Virus record (IMG/VR): IMGVR_UViG_3300025840_000184
Location: 1 to 28,488 of that record
Source: a virus
DNA: 28,488 bases
Direction: 5' to 3' (one strand)
The notes under the pieces are model-generated. The model was given only the letters and a program-made list of their open reading frames with translations, did no database searches and was not told where the DNA came from. This document shows, in pieces, positions 1 through 8,700 of this stretch. Position 1 is the first letter of the stretch; every line of letters starts with the position of its first letter. A program made the position numbers and the translations under genes.

Positions 1-438
1 GTATGGCAAGATTTGTTCTACGATTCTGGTACCGTCAGTGGAGTTTTTGACAAATATTGAAAGAGTAAAAGTAATGTCATATGGTACAGGATTATACCGC
101 ATCTTTTTTCTTTTACCGAAATTATCATCGTGCGGTGTAGTAGCAAATTTATTTGCTGTAGGTAGTTTTCTTTCGGGCGCGTAGTTGAATCCAGTGATTT
201 CGAAACCCATACGAGGCAATACGATAGAGAATGGGTGTTCCTGCGGATCTCGGCCGCCATCAATACCTTCGATGCGAGCTAAGAACTTCTCACGTGGACC
301 ATAAGATAGCGGTACTTTGACTACTTGCTTGACACGACCATCTGTATTTTCTCTGTTGATTTGTATATCATTGAACAGCGTGCCAAACAATATGACATAC
401 TTTCGCAGAGTGTCGTGATAAAAAGTTCTACCAAACAT
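1..438 (-). CDS. gp15: Tail sheath stabilizer and completion protein, T4 gp15-like (partial, C-terminus outside window)
   Basis: The first 146 codons are visible; the gene runs off the window at position 1. T4 gp15 is the ring-shaped terminator that caps the tail tube and sheath and joins the tail to the neck. The N-terminus MFGRTFYHDTLRKYVILFG and the segments NDIQINR, KVPLSYGPREKFLAR and IVEQILPY follow the T4 gp15 pattern (MFG-YF--S-RRY, NIQIKR, RVPITYASKEHF, IVEQILPY), recalled from knowledge of the family. The ATG overlaps the stop of the gp14-like gene as TAATG, and AGGTGG lies about 10 bases upstream. The gp13-gp14-gp15 order is that of T4, which strengthens the call. The family is about 270 residues long, so roughly half is present here. 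Confidence 0.93.
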   Translation of the reverse strand, partial: MFGRTFYHDTLRKYVILFGTLFNDIQINRENTDGRVKQVVKVPLSYGPREKFLARIEGIDGGRDPQEHPFSIVLPRMGFEITGFNYAPERKLPTANKFATTPHDDNFGKRKKMRYNPVPYDITFTLSIFVKNSTDGTRIVEQILPY

Positions 439-1169
439 TAGTATTGTCCACCTTCGCTAAATGGATCTTCTTCTGAAAAGTCAACAAAATCTAATGCGGC
501 AGATTGGAATTCTGATGAGTCATCGAATACATCGTCGGGATCAAAGTTAGAAACACCGAGAGGTCGCCCTGTATTCGCATCGATAATAATATCATTGTTT
601 GCATCGAGCTGCAAACCGTCTGTCGTGGCCATGGCTAGACTATAATTTGTTTCCATATCATCGATAGCTGCAATACCGGTATTGAGCTTCTCATTACTAT
701 ACTCAAACTGTTCGCAAATCAGATCGTAACATTGCAATGCACCGAGTTGATAGAAAACTGGAGCTTCGTGCTCTGCAAATTTAATGACGTATACTTTTTC
801 TGTAAGAGGAAAATAGATGATATCGCCTTCTTTCGGCCTCGGAGAATCTTCATAATCACCGATAGACTCATTATATCTCTTATTAGCGACAGTAAATGTG
901 ATCTCGTCTCTTATCTGTATATTAAATCGAGAGAGGAAATCCCCTTCGCCCTCAAATCCTTCAACATTCTTGATATACATTTCAATTTGATAAGAATAGT
1001 CATACGTAGATAGCGCATCCTCATTTAGGACACCATCTTTCGACACGATAGTGCGCGGACAATACCATACGTCATGACCATAAATCTTGATTGATTCAAT
1101 GATCAAATCCTCGATCAGATCTTGCTCTGACGTATTAGTAAAGTTATTAAAATATGGATTTGTGGCCAT
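438..1169 (-). CDS. gp14: Neck protein, T4 gp14-like
   Basis: This is a T4 gp14-type neck protein. With gp13 it closes the DNA-filled head and forms the connector to the tail. From the chosen start the product is 243 residues. Segments such as IIESIKIYGHDVWYCPR and VEGFEGEGDFLSRF, then IQIRDEITFTV, correspond to the conserved gp14 pattern (ESIQMRGVEVMYIPR, FEGYEGANSFFSSF, QVQDEVTMTV in T4). The frame is open back to a TTG at 1181. I prefer the ATG at 1169, which begins MATNPYF and agrees better with the family start; AGG is found upstream at about 1185 and ATAGGT just before the ATG. The acidic C-terminus (DDVFDDSSEF onwards) is typical. The stop shares bases with the gp15 ATG, implying translational coupling. 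Confidence 0.93.
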   Translation of the reverse strand: MATNPYFNNFTNTSEQDLIEDLIIESIKIYGHDVWYCPRTIVSKDGVLNEDALSTYDYSYQIEMYIKNVEGFEGEGDFLSRFNIQIRDEITFTVANKRYNESIGDYEDSPRPKEGDIIYFPLTEKVYVIKFAEHEAPVFYQLGALQCYDLICEQFEYSNEKLNTGIAAIDDMETNYSLAMATTDGLQLDANNDIIIDANTGRPLGVSNFDPDDVFDDSSEFQSAALDFVDFSEEDPFSEGGQY

Positions 1170-1211
1170 ACCTATGTACAATTCCTAAGTTGTGTGTATA
1201 ATTAGCTAGTG

Positions 1212-1955
1212 CTAACCAATCATATCCATTACAGGCAAGCTGTAATTGTTTATCATCTCATCTTCTAATCTTTTTACTTCAGCATCGGCTTCGTCATATA
1301 TCTGACGTCCGTTGAAAGTTACACCACCAGGTAATTGTAATCCTTCAAATTTGGTAAGGTTTGTACCCCATTGACGTTTGATTAATTGTGCCGTATAATA
1401 TTGAAGCCAACGATCAGCCCATACATCTGTGTATGTTGCAGGATCTACGAGTTCATATGCTTCAACTAGTAAATATTGCCCTACTTCTAGATCGCCAGCC
1501 GTCTCGTCGATGTGCAATCTATTTCGATGTCTATTATATCTAATTTGTGGTTTACCAATGAGAATTTCTGATACTAGAGCCAGGTGCTCCATTGTCATAT
1601 AATAGTCAATAAGGGCCACGTTCGTCAAAGTATACAGATCATTGAGCGCAATCTGATAACGAATATTGAAGATATCCCCTGAAGAAGTATTCGGATCGCC
1701 GATCGGAAAAAGTTTGACAGCACCAATGATATTCTCTGGCAAATCAATGTACTTATTCGCAACTGTATTTGCATCAATAGCATGCTTGTAATATATTTTT
1801 TCTGTGCCATCGAAGTGATAGTCCCAATAAAAACGCAGCGCTTGGTCGATCCTATCTTCAACTTGTAGATCGTCAACATTGATTTCTATTACAGGTTTAC
1901 CAAGAGACCGAAGGCAATACTCCTTAAAATCATCTCTCGTTGTAGGAACTGCCAT
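1212..1955 (-). CDS. gp13: Neck protein, T4 gp13-like
   Basis: This is a T4 gp13-type head-completion/neck protein of 247 residues that acts with gp14 at the portal vertex. The N-terminal TRDDFKEYCLRSLGKPVIEI followed by DQALRFYWDYHFDG is the hallmark of this family, as are LPENIIGAVKLFP, FNIRYQIALNDLY and the central WLQYYTAQLIKRQWGTNL block. The length is close to other marine T4-like gp13 proteins, though shorter than T4's own (309 aa). The ATG has a clear Shine-Dalgarno (ACGGAG, about 9 bases upstream). A late-promoter-like CATAAATA lies at 1980-1987, so this gene may head a gp13-gp14-gp15 transcript in addition to read-through from upstream. Confidence 0.94.
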   Translation of the reverse strand: MAVPTTRDDFKEYCLRSLGKPVIEINVDDLQVEDRIDQALRFYWDYHFDGTEKIYYKHAIDANTVANKYIDLPENIIGAVKLFPIGDPNTSSGDIFNIRYQIALNDLYTLTNVALIDYYMTMEHLALVSEILIGKPQIRYNRHRNRLHIDETAGDLEVGQYLLVEAYELVDPATYTDVWADRWLQYYTAQLIKRQWGTNLTKFEGLQLPGGVTFNGRQIYDEADAEVKRLEDEMINNYSLPVMDMIG

Positions 1956-1979
1956 TTATTTTTCTCCGTAGCTTTAATT

Positions 1980-1987
1980 TATTTATG
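1980..1987 (-). promoter_or_regulatory. Putative T4-type late promoter upstream of gp13
   Basis: On the minus strand the octamer CATAAATA differs by one base from the T4 late-promoter consensus TATAAATA. It lies about 25 bases upstream of the gp13 ATG and just before the Shine-Dalgarno, at the junction after the repeat-protein gene, so an RNA started here would cover gp13-gp14-gp15. The match is short and imperfect, and the 3' flank is not otherwise diagnostic. Confidence 0.4.
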
Positions 1988-1990
1988 CAA

Positions 1991-4900
1991 CTATGAGCGT
2001 GACCGTACTGTAATCTCTTTTGGCGGATAGACTCTACATGTAATCGAATCGGGTTCGAATACTCGCACAACAATAAACTGATCAATATTTGTTGTAGTAC
2101 CATCACCAGACACTATAGAATTTGTAATACCTCTAAATCCTGCTTTAACCAATGTATCTGATTTGACTCCATTACCAGCGACAATTGAATTAGTTATTCC
2201 ATTGATGCCGATAACTTTCACTATTCTTTCTGCAGGAGATACAACTCTACTATTATTCTGAGGTAGATTAGTGCTTGTGCTAATAATCTTGCGAGTAGTA
2301 ATACAAACAACTTGTGCAGATGTTGTCAGCGCACCATTACCTTTGACAGTTCTCTTACCTTCGCCGCTTACAACGACTGAAAGTCGCAGATCACCATTTG
2401 CTCTCTGATGTCTGCGTGGTATATCTCCAATACCTTCGACTGTCGATTGAGGTTGTAGATTACCAGTACCAAATACTTTATGTGTGCCAGAACCGGAAAC
2501 TGAAGGAGTAGGTTGAACAGCGAGACCATTGAGTGTCACTATTCGAATGTTCGAGGGCGATTGAACTGTTGAATTACCAGAAACGAGAGAACCATTGGCT
2601 TTGATAATTCTTTCACCGATTGCAGATATCGATGCATTGTCAGAAATCAAATCACCAGAACCAGGATTAGTTCTAATCACAGCTGATGCTATGACTGAAT
2701 CTGTAGCAACGAGATTGCCCGAACCGACAATCTTTCTTTCTCCGATACCAACCGAAGAGCTATCAGATACGAGTGTACCAGTTCCTGTTATTGTTCTCTC
2801 ACCAACACCCACTGAACTGCCTGTAGTGATAAGATTACCGGCGCCGGTGATAATTCTTTCGCCAACACCGCTGACTACACAATTTGTAGGTTCAAAATTT
2901 GCGTCTATAATAATTGCAGATCTGCCTTCACCATTCACTGTAGAGTTAGTGATAAGTGCACCTGAACCAACTACTTTATGAACACCAACACCATTAACAG
3001 ATGATTGAGGAGTGAGATTAATATCAGTCGTGATTGTTCTCTTACCGCTCGCAGTCACTACAGATTGTGTAATACCAAATACTCCATCACTCGGTATAAT
3101 TCTTTCACCAATTCCGGACACTGCGGTAGATATGTTTAGATCGCCGTGAGCAGTAATATTACGATGTACATTACTCGTGAGTATAGACTGTGTTGAAATA
3201 AGCGAACCCGAACCTACAATAGTTCTTTCACCAATTGGTGAAGTAACAAATATTGCTGTAGGTTGTAACTCTGCAGAACCAATAATTTTTCTCGTGCCGA
3301 TACCTGCGATCGACGCAGATGTTTGAATAGCAGCAGCGCTAGTAATAGTTCGTGTACCATCACCAGAGACTACAGCATCTGAAGCAATGATATTTCCTCT
3401 AGCTACCGTGAAGACACCACCAATCCCCGATATTGAGGCAGCCGTTACCAAATTACCTGTACCGGTAATTATTCTTTCACCTACACTGACAATACTCGCT
3501 GACGTAATGAGATTACCACTACCAGTAATAGTTCTTTCACCAATACCAACAGCAGAATTATTTGAAACAAGTGAGCCACTACCAATGACTTTATGAATAC
3601 CAATACCAGAAACTTGAGCTATTGTTGTTATTGATATAGATGTTGTGATAGATCTTTCTGTTGTACCATTTACTACACTTGGTGATGGTTGTATATCACC
3701 ACTCAGTTTAATTTTTCTATTGCCAGTACCCACAGATGATATCGAAGTAATTAATTCTCCATCACCTGTAATCTTTCTTTCACCTATACCATTCACTGAT
3801 GATGATGTAGTCAGGGCAATACTTCCTACAATCGATCTATCACCACCACCAACAACTGAAGATCCAGTAATGATATTTCCTATGCCTGTAACTGTCCTTT
3901 CACCCGAACCAACCGAAGAGCTCGTTACTGTCAACGATCCATTAGCTACAATCTTTCTTTTACCAATACCAGATGCTGTCGACCTGATAGTAAGAGTATT
4001 GCTTTCTCCATCTAGCGATCTATTACCGGTACCATTTACAACTGATAACGTTCCCAGCTGGCCGTTAGCCTTGATAGTTCTTTCGCCATTTCCTACGACT
4101 GATGGAGAAGGTTGAATATTTCCAAACGCGGTCACCGTTTTACTTGATACACCAGATACACTCGAATTTGATATACCAAAAACACCGTTAACAAATAGTA
4201 TCTCGTGTTCACCTACACCATTTACACTTGAATTTCCTGATTGAATTGATGCGGTAATCGTGAGTTCATGAACACCATCACCAGAAATAGAGGAATTATT
4301 TTGAGGTAGTGATGATACTGACGTGATTGTTCTGCCACCGGTACCAGATATGGACGGCGTAGTAGTCAAGCTACCTACGGCTGTAATTTCTCTTTCTACA
4401 ATACCATTTAAGCTAGAATTATTTGATACGAGTGAACCAGTACCAAATATTGTAGCAACAATAACTTCACCATTACCTGAAACAGCACAGTTATCTAATT
4501 GTAAACTACCGTCAGCTGTAATTTCTCTTTCAGCTATACCATCTAAACTAGAAACTTGGCCTGATACAACATTAAATGTTCCAGCCATAGTTCCATGATA
4601 TTCACAATTATAGTATAATATATCAGGAGCATCATCAGGCACGACGAATGTGATGGTACCACTATCGATACCATTATTCGATACGCCATCGTTATATTGA
4701 TTTGTTGTACCAGTGCTCGATGCGGTCTTGATCCAGAAAGGATGACCTGATGCATCGATATTGAAATTGTATGTAGAACCTCGTTTGAGGTAGAGTGTGG
4801 GATTACTTACATTGTCGAAAAGATATGCGCTAGCTCCATCATTAGTAACTTCGTAAGTAATCGTTTCAGGAGTATGAGCACCAACAGTACCAGAACCAGA

Positions 4901-5155
4901 TACAGTTCGAGTACCATTTCCTACAAAAGATGGAGTGGGAGTAAAGTTACCGGTAGCAGTAACTTCGCGTATACCTGAACCCGTTACTGAAGACGGTCCA
5001 GATACAGCTTGACCTTGTGCTAAACTGACTGGAGTATGGACACCATTACCCGCAACAGACGCGTTGTCAGACAGTAAAGAACCCGAAGCTTCCTCGAACT
5101 TTTTTACATATCCGACATCAACATAATCGTCTGCTACATATATTATGCGTGCCAC
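1991..5155 (-). CDS. Long beta-repeat virion (fibre-like) protein with an N-terminal cupredoxin domain
   Basis: This is a 1054-residue repetitive structural protein. A short N-terminus (YVADDYVDVGYVKKF) is followed by a few repeat units. A cupredoxin-like domain occupies about residues 98-197, and then some 40 repeats of about 19-20 residues run to about residue 1010. The unit is G-x-G-x-R-x-I-x-G-x-G-x-L with a Ser/Val segment, a two-strand rhythm that fits a beta-solenoid or fibrous shaft. The C-terminus (QFIVVRVFEPDSITCRVYPP) is non-repetitive. The start is GTG: a TAG lies two codons upstream in frame, and a strong AGGAG sits 6-7 bases before the GTG. The gene stands between a hairpin terminator and gp13. 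Function in the virion is inferred from the repeats and from the surrounding structural genes; no exact homologue is recognised. Confidence 0.85.
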   Translation of the reverse strand: MARIIYVADDYVDVGYVKKFEEASGSLLSDNASVAGNGVHTPVSLAQGQAVSGPSSVTGSGIREVTATGNFTPTPSFVGNGTRTVSGSGTVGAHTPETITYEVTNDGASAYLFDNVSNPTLYLKRGSTYNFNIDASGHPFWIKTASSTGTTNQYNDGVSNNGIDSGTITFVVPDDAPDILYYNCEYHGTMAGTFNVVSGQVSSLDGIAEREITADGSLQLDNCAVSGNGEVIVATIFGTGSLVSNNSSLNGIVEREITAVGSLTTTPSISGTGGRTITSVSSLPQNNSSISGDGVHELTITASIQSGNSSVNGVGEHEILFVNGVFGISNSSVSGVSSKTVTAFGNIQPSPSVVGNGERTIKANGQLGTLSVVNGTGNRSLDGESNTLTIRSTASGIGKRKIVANGSLTVTSSSVGSGERTVTGIGNIITGSSVVGGGDRSIVGSIALTTSSSVNGIGERKITGDGELITSISSVGTGNRKIKLSGDIQPSPSVVNGTTERSITTSISITTIAQVSGIGIHKVIGSGSLVSNNSAVGIGERTITGSGNLITSASIVSVGERIITGTGNLVTAASISGIGGVFTVARGNIIASDAVVSGDGTRTITSAAAIQTSASIAGIGTRKIIGSAELQPTAIFVTSPIGERTIVGSGSLISTQSILTSNVHRNITAHGDLNISTAVSGIGERIIPSDGVFGITQSVVTASGKRTITTDINLTPQSSVNGVGVHKVVGSGALITNSTVNGEGRSAIIIDANFEPTNCVVSGVGERIITGAGNLITTGSSVGVGERTITGTGTLVSDSSSVGIGERKIVGSGNLVATDSVIASAVIRTNPGSGDLISDNASISAIGERIIKANGSLVSGNSTVQSPSNIRIVTLNGLAVQPTPSVSGSGTHKVFGTGNLQPQSTVEGIGDIPRRHQRANGDLRLSVVVSGEGKRTVKGNGALTTSAQVVCITTRKIISTSTNLPQNNSRVVSPAERIVKVIGINGITNSIVAGNGVKSDTLVKAGFRGITNSIVSGDGTTTNIDQFIVVRVFEPDSITCRVYPPKEITVRSRS
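2110..5095 (-). repeat. In-frame degenerate repeat array, unit about 57-60 bp (19-20 aa)
   Basis: Nearly the whole 1054-aa gene apart from the cupredoxin domain consists of a degenerate unit. On the plus strand it shows as recurring phrases such as GTAATAGTTCTTTCACCAA and ACCAGTACCGGTAATAATTC, encoding GERTITGSGNL-type peptides. Units are similar but not identical, differ by one to three codons in length and stay in frame, as expected for a beta-repeat fibre that grows and shrinks by slippage or recombination. It is not a CRISPR array, because there are no constant-length repeats with unique spacers. Confidence 0.85.
4565..4864 (-). other. Cupredoxin-like domain with a complete type-1 copper ligand set
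   Basis: Residues about 98-197 of the 1054-aa protein read like a small blue-copper domain. LYLKRGSTYNF is followed by the first ligand His138 in ASGHPFWIK, then TFVVPDDAPDILYYN and the ligand loop CEYHGTM with Cys184, His187 and Met190, closed by AGTFNVV. The C-x2-H-x2-M spacing is that of amicyanin-type cupredoxins. I see all four canonical ligands; whether copper is bound in the particle is not shown. Related plastocyanin-like stretches exist in other marine phage structural proteins, so the domain may be used as a fold only. Confidence 0.75.
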
Positions 5156-5175
5156 TGTCTACTCCTAAACGATAA

Positions 5176-5202
5176 ACAGCCACGATCTTTCGATCGGGCT
5201 GT
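5176..5202 (-). terminator. Hairpin terminator after the 128-aa structural gene
   Basis: Read on the minus strand this is ACAGCC-CGATC-GAAA-GATCG-T-GGCTGT. It forms an 11-bp stem with one bulged base and a GAAA (GNRA-type) loop, followed by TTTATCGTTT. It sits in the 70-base gap downstream of the 128-aa gene and ends just before the Shine-Dalgarno of the 1054-aa gene. The trailing T-run is interrupted, so termination may be partial, or the stem may instead protect mRNA ends. Confidence 0.65.
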
Positions 5203-5225
5203 CTATGTTCTAGTCAGTTACTAGA

Positions 5226-5612
5226 TCAATTAGGTGCAGTATATGTAAGCGAAGTAACTGACAGGGTGTCACCAGTACCGAGAGTGGTAGATGACAGCAA
5301 GATTGAGCCCGTTCCTGTATCATCATCAGTTACATCACCTTCGAAGATGGTGTTGCCTGAAGAATCGTGTACTTCAAACCAGGCTACAGTGCCAGCGGCA
5401 GTATTGGCATCTTCAGTAATTGCTGCAGCGGTTGCTACACCAGAAGCTGCAGCGCCAAAAGCGGTGCCTGAAAAAGTCAACGTAGCAAGCAGTGTGCCAC
5501 CGTTTGAAGTATAGAAATTGAGTGTACCGGCTGAACCGCCCGCGTCAATCAGATCTACTACTGTGTCTGCGATCGTGTTCCGTACCAGAGTTGGGTGTTG
5601 AAGAGTCGCCAT
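5226..5612 (-). CDS. Small virion structural protein, conserved marine phage type
   Basis: The 128-residue protein is rich in Ala, Thr, Gly and Ser. Its pattern recurs in small structural proteins of many phages: NTIADTVVDLIDAGG near the N-terminus, then GTLLATLTFSGTAFG, an Ala-rich stretch, VAWFEVHDSSGNTIFEGDV and a final LSVTSLTYT. The alternating hydrophobic residues suggest a single beta-sandwich. No enzymatic motif is visible. The ATG has a good GAGGA Shine-Dalgarno 9 bases upstream. A perfect late-promoter octamer lies about 90 bases upstream and a hairpin terminator follows, so this gene may form its own short transcription unit. A decoration or fibre-associated role is plausible, but nothing in the sequence decides it. 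Confidence 0.8.
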   Translation of the reverse strand: MATLQHPTLVRNTIADTVVDLIDAGGSAGTLNFYTSNGGTLLATLTFSGTAFGAAASGVATAAAITEDANTAAGTVAWFEVHDSSGNTIFEGDVTDDDTGTGSILLSSTTLGTGDTLSVTSLTYTAPN

Positions 5613-5703
5613 GAGCTTTTTCCTCGTTTCTAGGTTTAGATTGTAACTTTAAAGTTTTGATTGTTCCGTCGGGTTTCTTAATTTGAATTTCGCCAGATAA
5701 CAT
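5545..5703 (-). CDS. Possible small overlapping ORF (52 aa), doubtful
   Basis: An ATG at 5703 opens a 52-codon frame starting MLSGEIQIKKPDGTIKTLKL, whose first half looks like an ordinary beta-hairpin peptide. The frame ends at a TGA at 5545, overlapping the first 68 bases of the 128-aa gene, and the overlapping half is Ser/Arg-rich and less convincing. AGG lies about 12 bases upstream. Against it, the late-promoter octamer at 5704-5711 directly abuts the ATG, so a transcript from that promoter would begin inside this frame and could not express it. It would need read-through RNA from the fibre gene. I do not recognise a family. Confidence 0.3.
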   Translation of the reverse strand: MLSGEIQIKKPDGTIKTLKLQSKPRNEEKAHGDSSTPNSGTEHDRRHSSRSD

Positions 5704-5711
5704 TATTTATA
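5704..5711 (-). promoter_or_regulatory. Putative T4-type late promoter, perfect TATAAATA
   Basis: The minus strand carries TATAAATA, an exact match to the T4 late-promoter consensus, in the 109-base gap between the 1075-aa fibre gene and the 128-aa structural gene. An RNA starting some 7-10 bases downstream would have a leader of about 80 bases before the 128-aa gene. The location in the longest inter-gene gap of the window supports a real promoter. Confidence 0.6.
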
Positions 5712-5721
5712 AAACCTCGTT

Positions 5722-8700
5722 TTACACTATTCGAACTTTGAGATTGGCAGGAGCTAAAGCAGTGACTTCGACAGTCGTTGTATTAGCCAATACCCAATTA
5801 TAATCAGTACCAATGACCGCACCTTGATCACCTGAACTGCCTGCATAATTTAAAGATACACCATCAGAGGTAGGAGAAGTCAATCCACTGCTCGTTAAAT
5901 TGTACGTTATAGCCAAATCAAGAGTTGAACCCATTGTGATATGATTTGCATCAGATACAGCTTCAAATTGTGTTTTGTCCATTCTATTTACTGATAAAGC
6001 AGAGGCTTCTTGTATTGCACCTTTTTCGCTATTGATTGCTGCATTTGTCCACGTATTTGTAGCGTAAGTAATATTACTATTATATTGCCATGTGCCGCCA
6101 TTATTTCTTGCTATACTTCTTTCACCATCCGTATTATGTATAATTTTCCACGTAGTTCTATTATCAGTACTAAAACTATAGTAAATATCACCATTGTTTT
6201 TCGCTTCGGTAACTGTTACGCCGTTTATATCATTCCAATTTGTTGTATCAATCTGTGCAGTACTTCCAGTAATTGCTGTATTGTAACCGGTCAAATAACT
6301 CGCGCCACCTGTTTTTTGAGCACATAAGTAATAATATACTGGAGAAGAATCGGCTGTAGCATGAATCATCATAGTTCCGTCACCTCCCATGAACGATCGT
6401 GGTTGATATTGCCAACCTTGAGCTCCATGATCGCCGTGAGTACCATTTACCATATGCCCAGTGACATATGCAGTTGACAAATCCCAAGGTGTTTTGACAC
6501 CGACTTTGGCTAAATATGAACGATGACTTTGACTCGATTCTCGATTATATCTATTAATAAAGATAGCAGTACCGTCTGAATTCCATTCGAATATTCCTCG
6601 CGTGTAATAATGATCAGTGTATTCTTCGCCCGTCGCACTCCCATTTCCTCTGATACCTTCGAATATTTTCGCTGTATTCGTATGTGCTGCAGCTAATGTT
6701 CTAGTAGACAAATCCCATGGAGTAGTTAATGTATACTCCCATACATATTTGCTGCTATTAGTAGTATAATAATCCATTGCCCATAATTTAGTACCATCCG
6801 GTTTGATATTAAAATGCATTATCGATGAAGCGCCGGCAGTTGTGCATAGATTAGTAGTAGTATATTTTGTTGAGGTATTAGCTGATCCAATATCCCAATC
6901 AGTTGTCAATTCAACCGATACGAGAGTGGACCCAAGTGTATAAAAAAACATATGACCATTCGCACTGAATTCAATATCATAAGAATCGGTTGAGGAACTC
7001 GGATTATAAATTTTTGTTGAGGAAACTACTGGCGTGTTATAGAGAAAATCATATGGTCTATTTAAATCTACTGTATAAAATTGATTGTTATAACCACCAT
7101 AAAAAACAGCTATATTTCCGTTGTCTCCCCAACAAACGGCCCTAATAGCATTCTCGATAGAAAATACACCATTCTCAAATGTGGTATCTTGATAGTTTAC
7201 CATATTATTTGCATTAGTACCAGAAACTGGATAAAAATCTATAGCGTCATATGTCATTCCCAAACGTTCATCGGGAACCGGACCATATGAAGTACTGTTG
7301 TAATTATCGGGATTAAGATGCATTCTACCTAAATCGTAGGAAGACGATGATGAAGCTAATTCTAGGCCCTCTGCCTCACTTTTAACACTAAAATTTTCTA
7401 ATGTCCATGATGTAATAGGATCTGTATTATCAAATGGATCAATAATAGTATATGAACCATCAATTGCAGTAAGAACTGCTTTACCTCCATTCCCAGATAT
7501 TACTTTTCCTACATCATTAGCTGACCATGACCCGCTTGATCTTTTAAATCTAGCTTTTGATATATGTGCACATGTAAATTTATAAACACGACCTATTTTA
7601 GGAAAAAACAAATATAAATTGCCGTCAGCATCTGCGTCTAACATAGAATCGTAATTATTATCAAAAAGTGTTAATGTGTTAAAAGTACCGCCATTATCAT
7701 CATACCATTTTCTAAACGGTTCTTTTTCCAACCATTGACCTTGAGGACCAGATGAACTATGATCTATTAGCATATCCCAATCACCTAAAACTTCATTCGC
7801 ATGATATCGATTTCCTCCTCTACCAGTATATTCGAAAAAAGCTATTTGTCGATTGTTCCATTTTTTCCCGACAACCCTTTGTAAATCATCACTCATCGGG
7901 CCGGCCCAAAGTTCTCCAAGAGAAGTAGTCACTGCAGTATGATGAGGAGCTAGACCGTTATTAGGATCCGTATAATATACATCACGAATAAGGTTATATC
8001 CATTACTAGTCTTACTTACACCAACTGCAGATGTTGAGTTAACATTATCGAATAATTGATGCATGTAATAATTACCTTGCACATACAAACCAGTAGGTTT
8101 ATACCATCCTCTATATAAAATATAATCCAAGGTGGTACCATACAAACCCGAGGCCCCGGATACAGTATTTCCTACGTGAGTTACATTACCGGGTTCAATT
8201 ACATACGGTGTGGATAAAGAAAATTCATGTACAAATGGATAATAACTATATGAGGAACCGCTATATGTTCTCGTATTGCCCATCAGCCACATTCTATCAC
8301 CGTCGTCATCGAATTCTATATCCCACTTCTGGTACAAATAATTATACCCGGTATAGGTAATATCAGAAGTCCAATCAATGCTAGTTGTATTAGCTAAAAC
8401 TGCAGTAGATGGATCGTATGGGGTCGATAAATCATAATATGCAAATCCAGTCAAAGCTGTATTTGCGATAAAAATTTTATTTCCATTATCGATAAATTTC
8501 ATAATTTTTAAATAACTAGCATATCCAGGCGAACTTCCAGCAATACCTGGCGATAAATCACTTAATATAGTAGCTAACTCACCTGCAGTATTTGCAGTGT
8601 TACCGTCCCATTCTAAATTATATGGTGTATGTCCTGCATTTGCTGATGTCAAAGTGACATTATAAGTTGTACCATCGCTAATCTCATAATTAGATCCAGT

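Noticed and set aside
18-1013. Plus-strand frames of 81 and 93 aa opposite gp15 and gp14
   Set aside because: They are antisense to recognised neck and tail-completion genes, with no ribosome site or recognisable motif.
1170-1181. TTG at 1181 as the gp14 start
   Set aside because: The ATG at 1169 has a usable ribosome site and gives an N-terminus that fits the family, so the four extra codons are unlikely to be translated.
2595-4115. Plus-strand open frames of 69-156 aa with regular LSPIPT-like peptides
   Set aside because: They are the mirror image of the minus-strand 19-20-residue repeats. The regular peptide pattern follows from the repeat itself, and the frames break irregularly.
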